A stretch of DNA of 64,000 nt, taken from positions 124,001-188,000 of the forward strand of contig NZ_QFZK01000004.1 in the NCBI RefSeq assembly GCF_003415675.1, in the 5' to 3' direction. This document shows, in pieces, positions 44,130-52,286 of this stretch. Each line of letters opens with the position of its first letter. The stretch's first letter is position 1. Under the pieces are notes generated by a model, which saw only the letters and a program-made list of their open reading frames with translations, did not search any database and was not told the origin of the DNA. The position numbers and the translations under genes were made by a program. Source of the DNA: Rhodoferax lacus. Lineage in GTDB: Bacteria; Pseudomonadota; Gammaproteobacteria; Burkholderiales; Burkholderiaceae_C.

Positions 44130-45347
44130 TTATTTCTTGACCGGCTTGGCAGTAGCAGCAGCGGCAGGTGCCGGTGCAGCAGAGGCGAACAGGGCGGGGT
44201 TCACGGGTGGCAGCACGGTGGTGACTTCCTGCTTGCCGTTCTTCACTTCCACCAGGAAGCTTTCGCGGTCCAGGTCGCCGTTCTGGTCAATCGCCACGTC
44301 CATCAGCACGCCGGGGTACTTCTTGGTGCTGATCACCAGGCCGTGCAGGGCCTGTGCCACAGCCTTGCGGTCGAACTTGCCGACCTTCTCGATAGCAGCC
44401 TTGAGCATGTACATGCCGCTGTAGCCCTTGATGCCGTTGTGGTCAGAGATGTACTTGTATTCCTGGTAGAACCTGGCTTTGAATTTCAGCACTTCGGGGT
44501 TGGGTGCATCCACCGTCAGGCCCACGTGGCCTACGGCTCCGTTGGCGGCGTCACCGGCCAACTCGATCACCTTCTGGCCGGTCAGTGTGGTCTCGCCGAT
44601 CACGGGCTTGTTCCAGCCCTGCTTTTTCAGTTCGCGCAGGATGCGGGCGGACTCTTCTTCATTGGAGTAGCTGAACAGGGCGTCTGCGCCGCTTTGCTTG
44701 GCCTTGAGCACGGCCGCCGAGAAGTCCACCTGGCCGGATTCGGTGGAGATCTCCGACACGATCTTGGTGCCGGTGTTGGCCAGTGCCTTCTTGATGTTGT
44801 CCAGGCCGCCCTTGCCGAAGTCGTTGTTCACGTAGATGACGGCCAGGCTCTTGACCTTGGCCACGTCGCTGATGTAGCGGCCGATCTTGGGGAAGCTCTG
44901 GGCCTGGCCAAAGGCCGTGCGGAAGATGTAGGGGTTGCCCTGTGTGGTGATGGAGGCTGCCTCACCACCGGTGAAGTTGGGGATCTCGGCGCGGCGGCTC
45001 TCGGCCATGGACACCATGATGGAGCCGGAGAACACCGGGCCGAAGATGGCAAACACGTCCTCATCCACCGCTTTTTGCGTCAGGCCCTTGGCCACGCCGG
45101 GGTTGCTCTGGGTATCGGCCGTGCTGGTCTCGATCTTCTTGCCCAGGATGCCGCCTGCGGCATTGATGTCCTTGACGGCGAGCTCCACACCGTTCTTGAA
45201 GTTGGTGCCAGAGGTTGCGCCGGCGCCGGACAGCTCCACGATGTTGGCGATCTTGATGGTCTGCTGGGCCTGTGCCAGGCCACCCAGGCCAGCCAGTGCA
45301 AAAACAGCAGCTGCCGCAACAGCCTTCAATGTCATACGCTTATTCAT
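44130..45347 (-). CDS. livK: Periplasmic binding protein of the liv-type ABC transporter
   Basis: 405-aa type I periplasmic-binding-fold protein with a cleavable signal peptide (about residues 1-27, ending LAQAQQ). The N-lobe opening IKIANIVELSGAGATSGTNF is that of amino-acid/aromatic-acid binding relatives, with the ligand-site Ser/Thr cluster. The C-terminal 20 residues are Ala/Pro/Lys low-complexity. It is first of its operon, with a clean palindrome about 95 bp upstream. The symbol marks the family; the ligand could be a branched-chain amino acid, amide or aromatic acid, given the catabolic genes upstream. Confidence 0.9.
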   Translation of the reverse strand: MNKRMTLKAVAAAAVFALAGLGGLAQAQQTIKIANIVELSGAGATSGTNFKNGVELAVKDINAAGGILGKKIETSTADTQSNPGVAKGLTQKAVDEDVFAIFGPVFSGSIMVSMAESRRAEIPNFTGGEAASITTQGNPYIFRTAFGQAQSFPKIGRYISDVAKVKSLAVIYVNNDFGKGGLDNIKKALANTGTKIVSEISTESGQVDFSAAVLKAKQSGADALFSYSNEEESARILRELKKQGWNKPVIGETTLTGQKVIELAGDAANGAVGHVGLTVDAPNPEVLKFKARFYQEYKYISDHNGIKGYSGMYMLKAAIEKVGKFDRKAVAQALHGLVISTKKYPGVLMDVAIDQNGDLDRESFLVEVKNGKQEVTTVLPPVNPALFASAAPAPAAAATAKPVKK

Positions 45348-45442
45348 ACATTTCTCCTCATTCGATTTTCAAAAGAGCCAACAAATGTGGGCCCGGACAA
45401 ACTGCCATCAGGAATCTTGGCTGCAGTACAGCACCGGCGTCT

Positions 45443-45462
45443 AATGTACTGAGCGGTACATT
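45443..45462. promoter_or_regulatory. Palindromic operator candidate upstream of livK
   Basis: AATGTAC and GTACATT are perfect 7-bp arms around TGAGCG. The form TGTAC-TG-AG-CG-GTACA is typical of TetR-type sites. It lies 96 bp upstream of livK, in the gap that also follows the TIM-barrel gene. No gene occurs in 45348-45523. Confidence 0.6.
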
Positions 45463-45523
45463 GGACCTCCGCAGGGTAAACCCTTGATGCGGCTTTCGAT
45501 GGGGAACTAGCTGTTATGCCGAT

Positions 45524-46336
45524 TCAGTCTAGGTCGCCCAGTGCCTGTTTGGTGGCCTGCAGGGCCTGCCGGGCCCAGGTTTTTTCACCCAGCCGTGCGG
45601 CGCGCTGGAACTCGGGAATCTCCACGCTGACCGGGATGTCCGCAGGCAGGGCCGCGAACAATCCCTTCACGTCAATTGAGCCCTCGCCCGGCAGCATGCG
45701 CTGCTGGCGCGCGCTGTGGATCATCTCGTCGGTGCTGAAGTGCAGGCCCGCTGGTGCATCGCACATCTGGGCGTAGTGCAACAGCTGCGGCGGCAACGCG
45801 GCAATGTCGGCCAGGCGGGTGGCGGAGCGGCCAAAGTGCAGGGCGTCCACCAGAATGCCGGCGTTGTCGGGCCGCCCGGCCAGATCGACCACGCGCAGGG
45901 CCGCTGCGGCGTCCTTGACGCCCGTCCAGGGCATGAATTCCAGATCGGCGCTCAGGCCATAGGGCTTGGTGAATTCGCACAGGCGGGCGTAGTTCTGTGC
46001 CAGCCGGTGTTCATCGGTGTCATCGGCTGCCACCAGCACGGCGCGAGCCTTGAGCGCAGCACCGGCCTCCAGCAGGGCGCGGTAGTGCAGCGGCTCAAAC
46101 TGTGGCCCTATGCGGATGATCTCCAGGTCAAACACCTGCACGCCGGTGTCCTTCATGCGTGCCAGGGTTTCACGTTGCACAGCCACGTCTTCCAGATAGC
46201 TCTGGTGCGGTGCGCCCGGTGCATTGGCCTGCAGGCGCAGGCCCACAAAGCCATAGCCCAGCTCGGCCGCCATGCTGACGGCTTGTGGGGCGCTGGAGGT
46301 GTTGACCGTGAGGTAGGCGAGCGAATAGGTGCGCAT
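45524..46336 (-). CDS. TIM-barrel isomerase/dehydratase-like protein related to 3-dehydroshikimate dehydratase
   Basis: 270-aa xylose-isomerase-like TIM barrel. Generic annotation would be sugar phosphate isomerase/epimerase. However, Glu133, Asp164, Gln190 and Glu239 fall at almost the same positions as the Glu134/Asp165/Gln191/Glu239 set of the QuiC1-type enzyme at 62317, in matching contexts (VDALHF versus LDSFHT; RMLPGEGSIDV versus RCFPGQGEFDV). It may therefore be a stand-alone dehydratase acting on 3-dehydroshikimate or a related hydroaromatic. It lies 13 nt after the FAD-NIPSNAP gene and is last of the leftward IclR-linked unit. Confidence 0.82.
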   Translation of the reverse strand: MRTYSLAYLTVNTSSAPQAVSMAAELGYGFVGLRLQANAPGAPHQSYLEDVAVQRETLARMKDTGVQVFDLEIIRIGPQFEPLHYRALLEAGAALKARAVLVAADDTDEHRLAQNYARLCEFTKPYGLSADLEFMPWTGVKDAAAALRVVDLAGRPDNAGILVDALHFGRSATRLADIAALPPQLLHYAQMCDAPAGLHFSTDEMIHSARQQRMLPGEGSIDVKGLFAALPADIPVSVEIPEFQRAARLGEKTWARQALQATKQALGDLD

Positions 46337-46349
46337 GGCGGGACGGTGC

Positions 46350-48710
46350 TTACTTCAGGGGAGACACGGCCGTGGGCATGGCAATGGTGGACACCATGTT
46401 GGTGCTGAGGTGTGCCGGGCCACCCTTGGGTGGCCAGATGCCCTGGGCCACGGAGTCGGCGCGCGCCTTGCTGCGCGCATCGAGCGTGGGGTAGGCCCAG
46501 ATGTTGGTAAAGCGCAGCGGGCCGTCCAGGGCAATCATGGCGATCACGCAGGGCGACACTTTTTCGCGCGCGGGCATGGCCTGTTCCCACAGGTCGATGG
46601 TGGGCTGTACGCCGCCGGGCTTGATGCCGTAGGTGCGGATCTCGTACACCGGGCCGCTGATGCCGCTCTCGGCACTGGGGCGCACCGGCTTCATCCAGGG
46701 GAAGCCCTGGTAGCTGTGCTGCTCCAGGCTCTGGAAGATCTCGCCGCAGCCAAAGGGGCTGGCGTTTTGCTGGGTGCGCTGGCGCTCGGATTGCAGCGTG
46801 GCCAGGTCCTCAAAGCCGCGCAACACCACCATCTGGTTGAGGGTGCCGATATCGGTGAACCAGCAGCCCAGCAATTCGCCCTGGCCCTGGCTGGCAAAGG
46901 TTTGCACGTTGATGGCAGCCTGGCCTGCGGTGCCGAAGGGCAGTGTCATGGTGGCGAGTTCGTAATACATGGTTTTCCTTTTGAAAAATGAGGGAAGGGG
47001 TGCCGTACCTGCGGCGTGGTGTGCGGCAATAAAGCCAAAGGTCATGGCCGGCCCCAGGGTGATGCCACCGCTGGGGTAGTTGCCACCCATGATGCTGGAG
47101 AGGTCGTTGCCACCGGCATACAGGCCGGCAATGGGCTGGCCGTCTGCATCCAGCACCTGCGCCTGTGCATTGCAGCGCAGGCCCGCAAAGGTGCCCAGGC
47201 TGCCGGCCACCACGCGCACGGCGTAGTACGGGCCATCGCCCAGGGGCGCCATGCAGGGGTTGGCACCGGCGTGCGTGGCATCGCCCTGCATGCGGTTGTA
47301 GGCGGTCTGGCCCTTGGCAAAGTCTGCGTCCCAGCCGGTGACGGCCTGGGTGTTGTATCGGGCCACTGTGGCTTGCAGATTGGGTGCATCGATGCCGCAG
47401 CGCTGGGCCAATTCAGTCAGGGTCTGTCCGCGCTGCAAATAGCCGTTGGCCAGCATGGCGCGCAGCGGCACGGGTGCGGGTTTCACGGCACCCAGGCCCC
47501 AGCGGCGGATGAAGCGGTGGTCCACCACCAGCCAGGCCTCTACCGGCTCGCCCGCAGGCAGTGCGGCCAGCAGGCCCTGCATGAAGTCATGGTACGAGTC
47601 GGCCTCGTTGGTGAAACGGCGGCCCCGGCGGGTCACCGCAATCAGGCCCGGCTTGCCACGCTCGATCAGGTGCGGGAAATGCGCGACGCTGCCATCGGCA
47701 CGCGGCACCAGCGACACCGGCGCCAGGGCCGCGGCCTGGCGCAGATCGGTGGCCACCACGCCGCCTGCGGCTTCGGCCATGCGCAGGCCGTCGCCGGTGT
47801 TGCCGCGCGAGGCGGCCGAGAAATGCTGGCGGCCATCGGGGTCGTGCGGCAGCAAGGCGCTCTTGCGCTGGGGGTCATGCGGAAAGCCGCCGGTGGCAAT
47901 CACCACGCCGCGACGCGCGCGCAGGGTGGTCTCCACCCCCTCCTGCAGCACCACGGCGCCGCAGACTCGCCCGTCCTCCTCAATCAGGCGCAGGGCCGGG
48001 GTGTTGACGCGGATCTCCACACCCTTGTCAAAGGCCGATTGGGCCAGGCCCGCCACCAGCGCGTTGCCGTTGACCAGGTGCATGCCGCGGCCATGCAGCA
48101 GCAGGTCGCGCACATGCCGCAGCACGCGCCGGGTCACGTGCACAAACGAAGGCCAGGCACGCAAGGCGTTGAGGAAGTGGCGCAGATCGGCGCCCGACGC
48201 AATGCCCATGCCGTGGAAGGTGGTCTCGTGCAGCGGGGGCTTGAGCTTGCGGATGGTCTTGAGCCGTCGGCCATCAAACGGAGCGGCGCACAGTGAGCGT
48301 CCACCCATGGCCGCATCGGGTGTGCGGCCGTGGAAGTCGGGGATGGCATTGCCATCGATGAACTGCAGGGCGGTGTGCTCCTGGAAAAAGCGCACCATGC
48401 GCGGACCGTTTTCCAGAAAGGCCAGAACGCGGACTTCGTCAAAGCGCGCACCCAGTTCATGGCGCAGGTAGGACAGCGGCTTTTCAATCGGCTCGGCCAG
48501 GCCGCCCTTGAGGGCCAGCGGGTTGCGCGGTATCCACATCCAGCCGCCCGACCAGGCGGTGGTGCCACCGTACTGCGGGTCTTTTTCGACCACCAGCACT
48601 TTGAGCCCGAGGTGGGCTGCCGTCACAGCGGCCGACAGTGCGCCCGCGCCAGAGCCCAGCACCAGCAGGTCGCAGTCGACGGCTGGCTTGTTCGTGCCCA
48701 CCCTGCTCAC
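46350..48710 (-). CDS. KSTD-like FAD dehydrogenase fused to a NIPSNAP domain
   Basis: 786 aa in one frame. Residues 1-580 are a fumarate-reductase/3-ketosteroid-dehydrogenase-type flavoprotein (FAD motif LVLGSGAGALSAA, GGTTAWSGGWMW; C-terminal GPYYAVRVVAGSLGTFAGL and GNDLSSIMGGNYPSGG). Such enzymes desaturate a ring carbon pair next to a ketone. Residues 581-786 are two NIPSNAP-type ferredoxin-like repeats. At the junction a Met codon (46970) is preceded by AAAAGGAAAACC, an apparent ribosome site, so NIPSNAP may also be made alone. The start is GTG 48710, overlapping the iclR stop. Stop-codon loss between two former genes is a simple explanation. Confidence 0.85.
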   Translation of the reverse strand: MSRVGTNKPAVDCDLLVLGSGAGALSAAVTAAHLGLKVLVVEKDPQYGGTTAWSGGWMWIPRNPLALKGGLAEPIEKPLSYLRHELGARFDEVRVLAFLENGPRMVRFFQEHTALQFIDGNAIPDFHGRTPDAAMGGRSLCAAPFDGRRLKTIRKLKPPLHETTFHGMGIASGADLRHFLNALRAWPSFVHVTRRVLRHVRDLLLHGRGMHLVNGNALVAGLAQSAFDKGVEIRVNTPALRLIEEDGRVCGAVVLQEGVETTLRARRGVVIATGGFPHDPQRKSALLPHDPDGRQHFSAASRGNTGDGLRMAEAAGGVVATDLRQAAALAPVSLVPRADGSVAHFPHLIERGKPGLIAVTRRGRRFTNEADSYHDFMQGLLAALPAGEPVEAWLVVDHRFIRRWGLGAVKPAPVPLRAMLANGYLQRGQTLTELAQRCGIDAPNLQATVARYNTQAVTGWDADFAKGQTAYNRMQGDATHAGANPCMAPLGDGPYYAVRVVAGSLGTFAGLRCNAQAQVLDADGQPIAGLYAGGNDLSSIMGGNYPSGGITLGPAMTFGFIAAHHAAGTAPLPSFFKRKTMYYELATMTLPFGTAGQAAINVQTFASQGQGELLGCWFTDIGTLNQMVVLRGFEDLATLQSERQRTQQNASPFGCGEIFQSLEQHSYQGFPWMKPVRPSAESGISGPVYEIRTYGIKPGGVQPTIDLWEQAMPAREKVSPCVIAMIALDGPLRFTNIWAYPTLDARSKARADSVAQGIWPPKGGPAHLSTNMVSTIAMPTAVSPLK

Positions 48711-49522
48711 GGCGCGTAAATGGGTTGCAGCCGCGTGCCACTCTTGCCGCTGGCCAGCATGGGCGAGACGGCACCGGCAGCCGCCAACTGGGCGGCGCAG
48801 GAAATCAGGTCATGCGACAGGTCCACCATGCGCTGGCGCGTGAGCCGCGCCGACGGCCCGGCCACACTGATGGTGCCCATGGGCGGCTGGCCCACCAGGC
48901 CCACCGGCGCTGCGATGGCATTCAGGCCCGCGGTATAGGTTTCCTCGGTGAGGGCAAAGCCCTGCTTGCGCGTGTCCTGCAAGGCCTTGAGCACGGCCTT
49001 CATGCTTTTGGGCGCGTTGGGCCCGAAGTCCTTGGGCAGGCCCAGGCCCTGGTGCGCCACCAGCGCCAGTGCCGCGTCATCGTCCATGGTGGACAGCCAG
49101 GCCCAGCCCGAGGACGAGCAGCTCAGCCGTGCGGTGCTGCCCATGTCGGGGTCGTAACGCAGACCCTGGCGCGCACCCTGCGCACGTGCCACCCAGGTCA
49201 GGCGGTCACCATCCACCACCGACAGGCGCACCAGCTCGCCGCTTTGCGCGGCCAACCGGTCCAGCAACGGCTGCGCCATGTCAATCACACCGGTCTTGCT
49301 CAGGTAGCTCAGGCCCAGCGACACCAGCTTGTAGGTCAGCGCGTAGGCGCCCTGGTCGCGCGTCTGGCGTACGTAGCCGTTGCGTATCAGGTCCGCCAGC
49401 ATGCGGTGCGCAGCGCTCTTGGGGATCTGCAGCTGCTCCGAGAGCTGCGCCAGTTCCACCGGCTGCTCCTGCTCGGAGAGGTATTCCAGGATGCCCAGGG
49501 TTCGTTCGAGTAAGCCGCTCAT
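48707..49522 (-). CDS. IclR-family regulator
   Basis: 271 aa: N-terminal winged helix (4-65, PVELAQLSEQLQIPKSAAHRML) and C-terminal effector domain (80-255) with the usual GLNAIAAPVG segment. It is co-translated (GTGA overlap) with the flavoprotein-NIPSNAP gene and divergent from the AroE-like gene. A perfect 23-bp palindrome lies in the shared promoter region. It is the probable regulator of both divergent catabolic units; IclR proteins near aromatic pathways often respond to pathway acids. Confidence 0.94.
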   Translation of the reverse strand: MSGLLERTLGILEYLSEQEQPVELAQLSEQLQIPKSAAHRMLADLIRNGYVRQTRDQGAYALTYKLVSLGLSYLSKTGVIDMAQPLLDRLAAQSGELVRLSVVDGDRLTWVARAQGARQGLRYDPDMGSTARLSCSSSGWAWLSTMDDDAALALVAHQGLGLPKDFGPNAPKSMKAVLKALQDTRKQGFALTEETYTAGLNAIAAPVGLVGQPPMGTISVAGPSARLTRQRMVDLSHDLISCAAQLAAAGAVSPMLASGKSGTRLQPIYAP

Positions 49523-49589
49523 ATGGGGTGTAAATGGTTGGTGGTTGGGGCAGGGTGTCCGGGCACTTTATCACAAAAACAAAATTACA

Positions 49590-49616
49590 TTCCAAAGTGG
49601 AACGACGTTCCACTTT
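49590..49616. promoter_or_regulatory. IclR operator candidate with three half-sites
   Basis: AAAGTGGAACG-A-CGTTCCACTTT is a perfect palindrome at 49594-49616. A third half-site TTCCA at 49590-49594 forms an overlapping inverted repeat TTCCA-AAG-TGGAA with its left arm. TGGAAC/GTTCCA arms are typical of IclR-family sites. It lies 44-70 bp upstream of the AroE-like ATG and 68 bp from iclR. Confidence 0.8.
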
Positions 49617-49659
49617 TTGCTACACTGCGCCGCATTCCTCCACTTTCACCCTGTTCACC

Positions 49660-50451
49660 ATGCTCGACAATCTCAGTGGCGCCACCCGTGTTCACCTCAT
49701 CGTGGGCGACCCCATCGCCCAGGTCAAGTCGCCCTATGGCGTGACGCAGGCCTTTGAAGCCAGCGGCCGCAACGCCATCTGCGTCCCGGCCCACGTGGCC
49801 CCTGCGGACCTGGCACAGTGGTTTGCCGGCATCTCGCTGGCGCGCAATGTGGACGGCGTCATCGTCACCGTGCCCCACAAATTTGACTGCCATGCGCTGT
49901 GCGCCACCAGCTCGCCGCGGGCAGCCTTTCTGGGTGCCGTCAACACCCTGCGCCGCAATGCCGATGGCAGCTGGCACGGCGACATGTTTGATGGCCTGGG
50001 CTATGTCACAGCCATGCAGGCGCGCGGCTGTGACCTGAGCGGCAAGAAGGCCCTGCTGGTGGGTGCGGGCGGTGCGGGTTCGGCCATTGCCCACAGCCTG
50101 GTGCTGGCGGGTGTGGGCGAGCTGGCCATCCACGACGAGAACACCGTGCGCCGCGAATCCCTGATTGCGCGGCTCAACAGCCTGGGCCTGGCTCGCGTTA
50201 GCACCGGCAGTGCCAGCCCTGCGGGTTTTGACATCGCGGTCAACGCCACGCCCGTGGGCATGCAGGCAACTGACCCCTTGCCCATGGATGTGGACGCCAT
50301 CACGGCGGACATGTTCATTGGCTGCGTCATCACGGCACCGGCCATCACGCCGCTGATCGCCGCCGCGCGTGCCCGGGGCTGCAACACGTCCACCGGGGCC
50401 GACATGTTTGCCCAGGTGCGCGAGCTGATGGTGGAGTTCCTGCTGGCATGA
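49660..50451 (+). CDS. Shikimate/quinate dehydrogenase-like protein (first)
   Basis: 263-aa AroE-fold NAD(P) dehydrogenase. Catalytic Lys74 (VTVPHKF) and Asp111 (FDGLG) are kept and the nucleotide loop is GAGGAGSA (136-143). The shikimate-carboxylate motif HSxSP is changed to QVKSP: the first Ser is Val while the second is retained, and the NTDG motif reads MFDG. The substrate is therefore probably not standard shikimate. The ATG at 49660 follows the IclR palindrome; the frame upstream is promoter. It overlaps the next flavoprotein gene by 4 bp (ATGA), so the two are made together. Confidence 0.88.
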   Translation: MLDNLSGATRVHLIVGDPIAQVKSPYGVTQAFEASGRNAICVPAHVAPADLAQWFAGISLARNVDGVIVTVPHKFDCHALCATSSPRAAFLGAVNTLRRNADGSWHGDMFDGLGYVTAMQARGCDLSGKKALLVGAGGAGSAIAHSLVLAGVGELAIHDENTVRRESLIARLNSLGLARVSTGSASPAGFDIAVNATPVGMQATDPLPMDVDAITADMFIGCVITAPAITPLIAAARARGCNTSTGADMFAQVRELMVEFLLA

Positions 50452-52169
50452 ACATCCTGCACAAACTGCCCGAGACGGTACATTACGACCTGGTGGTGGT
50501 AGGCGCGGGTGGCGCCGGTCTGTCGGCGGCCCTGTTTGCCGCGCTCGACGGTGCTTCTGTACTGGTGGTGGAGCACACGGCTTTTGTGGGTGGCACTACC
50601 GCCTGGTCTGCCGGCACCACCTGGGTCCCCGGCACCCAGCACGCTGCCAAAGTGAACCCAAGTGACACGCTGGCGGATGCGCGCACCTACCTGGACGCCG
50701 CCATCGGCGACCATGCGGCACCGGCCCTGCGCCAGGCCTTTCTGGACCATGGCGCTGCCGCCGTCCAGCGCCTGGAAGACCACAGCGAGGTGCACTACCG
50801 CCCCTACCCCAAGCACCCCGACTACATCTCGGACCTGCCAGGCTCCACCCTCTGCGGCCGGGCCCTGGAGCCGCTGCCCTTTGATGGCCGCCTGCTGGGC
50901 GAACAGTTCGCACTCCTGCGCCCGCCGATTCCGGAGTTCACCGTGCTGGGCGGCATGATGGTGGACCGCACCGACATCAACCACCTGCTGGGCATGACCG
51001 GTTCCTGGGCCTCCTTGAAGCATTCCCTCTCCATCGTGCTGCGCCACGCCAAAGACCGGCTGGCCTACCCGCGGGGCACCCGCCTGGTGATGGGCAATGC
51101 GCTGGTGGCGCGGCTGCTGTACTCCCTCTCCCGCCATGCGAATGTGACGCTGGCGCTCAATACCTCGGTGGAGCAACTCGGTGGCCCCCAGGGCCGGGTG
51201 GATTCGGTGGTGATCAGCCAGGACGGCCGGCGCTGCACCGTGCAGGCACGTGGTGGCGTGGTGCTGGCCAGTGGCGGCTTCAACCGCCACGCGGCCCAGC
51301 GCCAGGACAAGCTGCCCGGTGCCGACGCGGCCTGGTGCCCTGCAGCCCCCGGCCACACCGGCCTGGCGCAGGAACTCGCCCTGCGGCGCGGCGCGCATTT
51401 TGCGCAGGGCGGCAAGAGCCACGCCTTCTGGGCGCCGGTGTCGCTGCGCAAACGCGCAGACGGCAGCACGGCGGTGTTTCCGCATTTTGTGATGGACCGT
51501 GCCAAGCCCGGCTTTGTGACCGTGAACCAGGCGGGCCAGCGCTTTGTCAACGAGAGCACGTCCTACCACCTGTTTGCCCTGGCCATGCAGGAGGCCCACC
51601 GGACCAGCCCCGCCGTTCCCGCCTACCTGGTGTGTGATGCCGCCGCCCTGCGCAAGTACGGCATGGGCATGGTGCGCCCCGGCTGCAAAAACCTCGTGCC
51701 CTTTTTGCAGGATGGCTACCTGAGCGCGGACGCCACGGTGCAGGAACTGGCTGACAAGCTGGGTGTGGATGCAGCGGGATTGCAAAAGAGCGTGGAGCAG
51801 ATCAACCGCTATGCGCATACCGGCACCGACCCCGACTTCGGCCGCGGCGTGACCGCCTACCAGCAGAACATTGGTGATGCCACGGCGGGTAACCCCAATC
51901 CCAATCTGGGCGCCCTGCAGACCGCACCCTATTACGCAGTCAAGCTGTATCCGGGCGACATTGGTGCCTCCACCGGCCTTGCCACCGATACCGAAGCCCG
52001 GGCATTGGACGCCAGTGGCCAGGTGATCGATGGCCTGTACGCGGTGGGCAATGACATGCACTCCATCATGGGCGGTGTCTACACGGCACCGGGCATCACC
52101 ATCGGGCCGGGCATGGTGTTTGGCTATATCGCGGCCCGCCATGCGGTAGCCCGCAGCCGGCACGCATGA
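50448..52169 (+). CDS. KSTD-like FAD-dependent dehydrogenase
   Basis: 573-aa flavoprotein of the 3-ketosteroid Δ1-dehydrogenase/4-oxocyclohexanecarboxylate desaturase type. FAD-binding LVVVGAGGAGLSAALFAA (about 15-32) and GGTTAWSAGTTWVPG are followed by a C-terminal APYYAVKLYPGDIGASTGL and GNDMHSIMGG. The tyrosine pair and Gly-rich loop are where KSTD performs proton and hydride abstraction. It has no signal peptide. It is a paralogue of the flavoprotein half at 46971-48710 and is co-translated with the AroE-like gene. I infer ring desaturation on the way to an aromatic acid. Confidence 0.88.
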   Translation: MNILHKLPETVHYDLVVVGAGGAGLSAALFAALDGASVLVVEHTAFVGGTTAWSAGTTWVPGTQHAAKVNPSDTLADARTYLDAAIGDHAAPALRQAFLDHGAAAVQRLEDHSEVHYRPYPKHPDYISDLPGSTLCGRALEPLPFDGRLLGEQFALLRPPIPEFTVLGGMMVDRTDINHLLGMTGSWASLKHSLSIVLRHAKDRLAYPRGTRLVMGNALVARLLYSLSRHANVTLALNTSVEQLGGPQGRVDSVVISQDGRRCTVQARGGVVLASGGFNRHAAQRQDKLPGADAAWCPAAPGHTGLAQELALRRGAHFAQGGKSHAFWAPVSLRKRADGSTAVFPHFVMDRAKPGFVTVNQAGQRFVNESTSYHLFALAMQEAHRTSPAVPAYLVCDAAALRKYGMGMVRPGCKNLVPFLQDGYLSADATVQELADKLGVDAAGLQKSVEQINRYAHTGTDPDFGRGVTAYQQNIGDATAGNPNPNLGALQTAPYYAVKLYPGDIGASTGLATDTEARALDASGQVIDGLYAVGNDMHSIMGGVYTAPGITIGPGMVFGYIAARHAVARSRHA

Positions 52170-52212
52170 GGGTTGGCAGAGCCATGCGTTTTTTCGATAG
52201 CTGCTAGTGGAC

Positions 52213-52234
52213 GGTCCCGCTGTCGCAGCGGGCC
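52213..52234 (+). other. Intra-operon stem-loop before the second AroE-like gene
   Basis: CCCGCTG-TCG-CAGCGGG is a perfect hairpin, extended by a flanking GG/CC pair past an unpaired T, in the 117-bp gap after the flavoprotein gene. It could be a processing or attenuation site. An AGGAGA ribosome site for the next gene follows at 52272. Confidence 0.45.
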
Positions 52235-52286
52235 GGATTGGCTGTAGGCTCTGAAGTCATTTAAACAAAATGCAGGAGACAACAGC

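Noticed and set aside
50001..52163. 720-codon minus-strand frame over the AroE-like and flavoprotein genes
   Set aside because: Shadow frame; no recognisable domain and conflicts with two well-supported genes.
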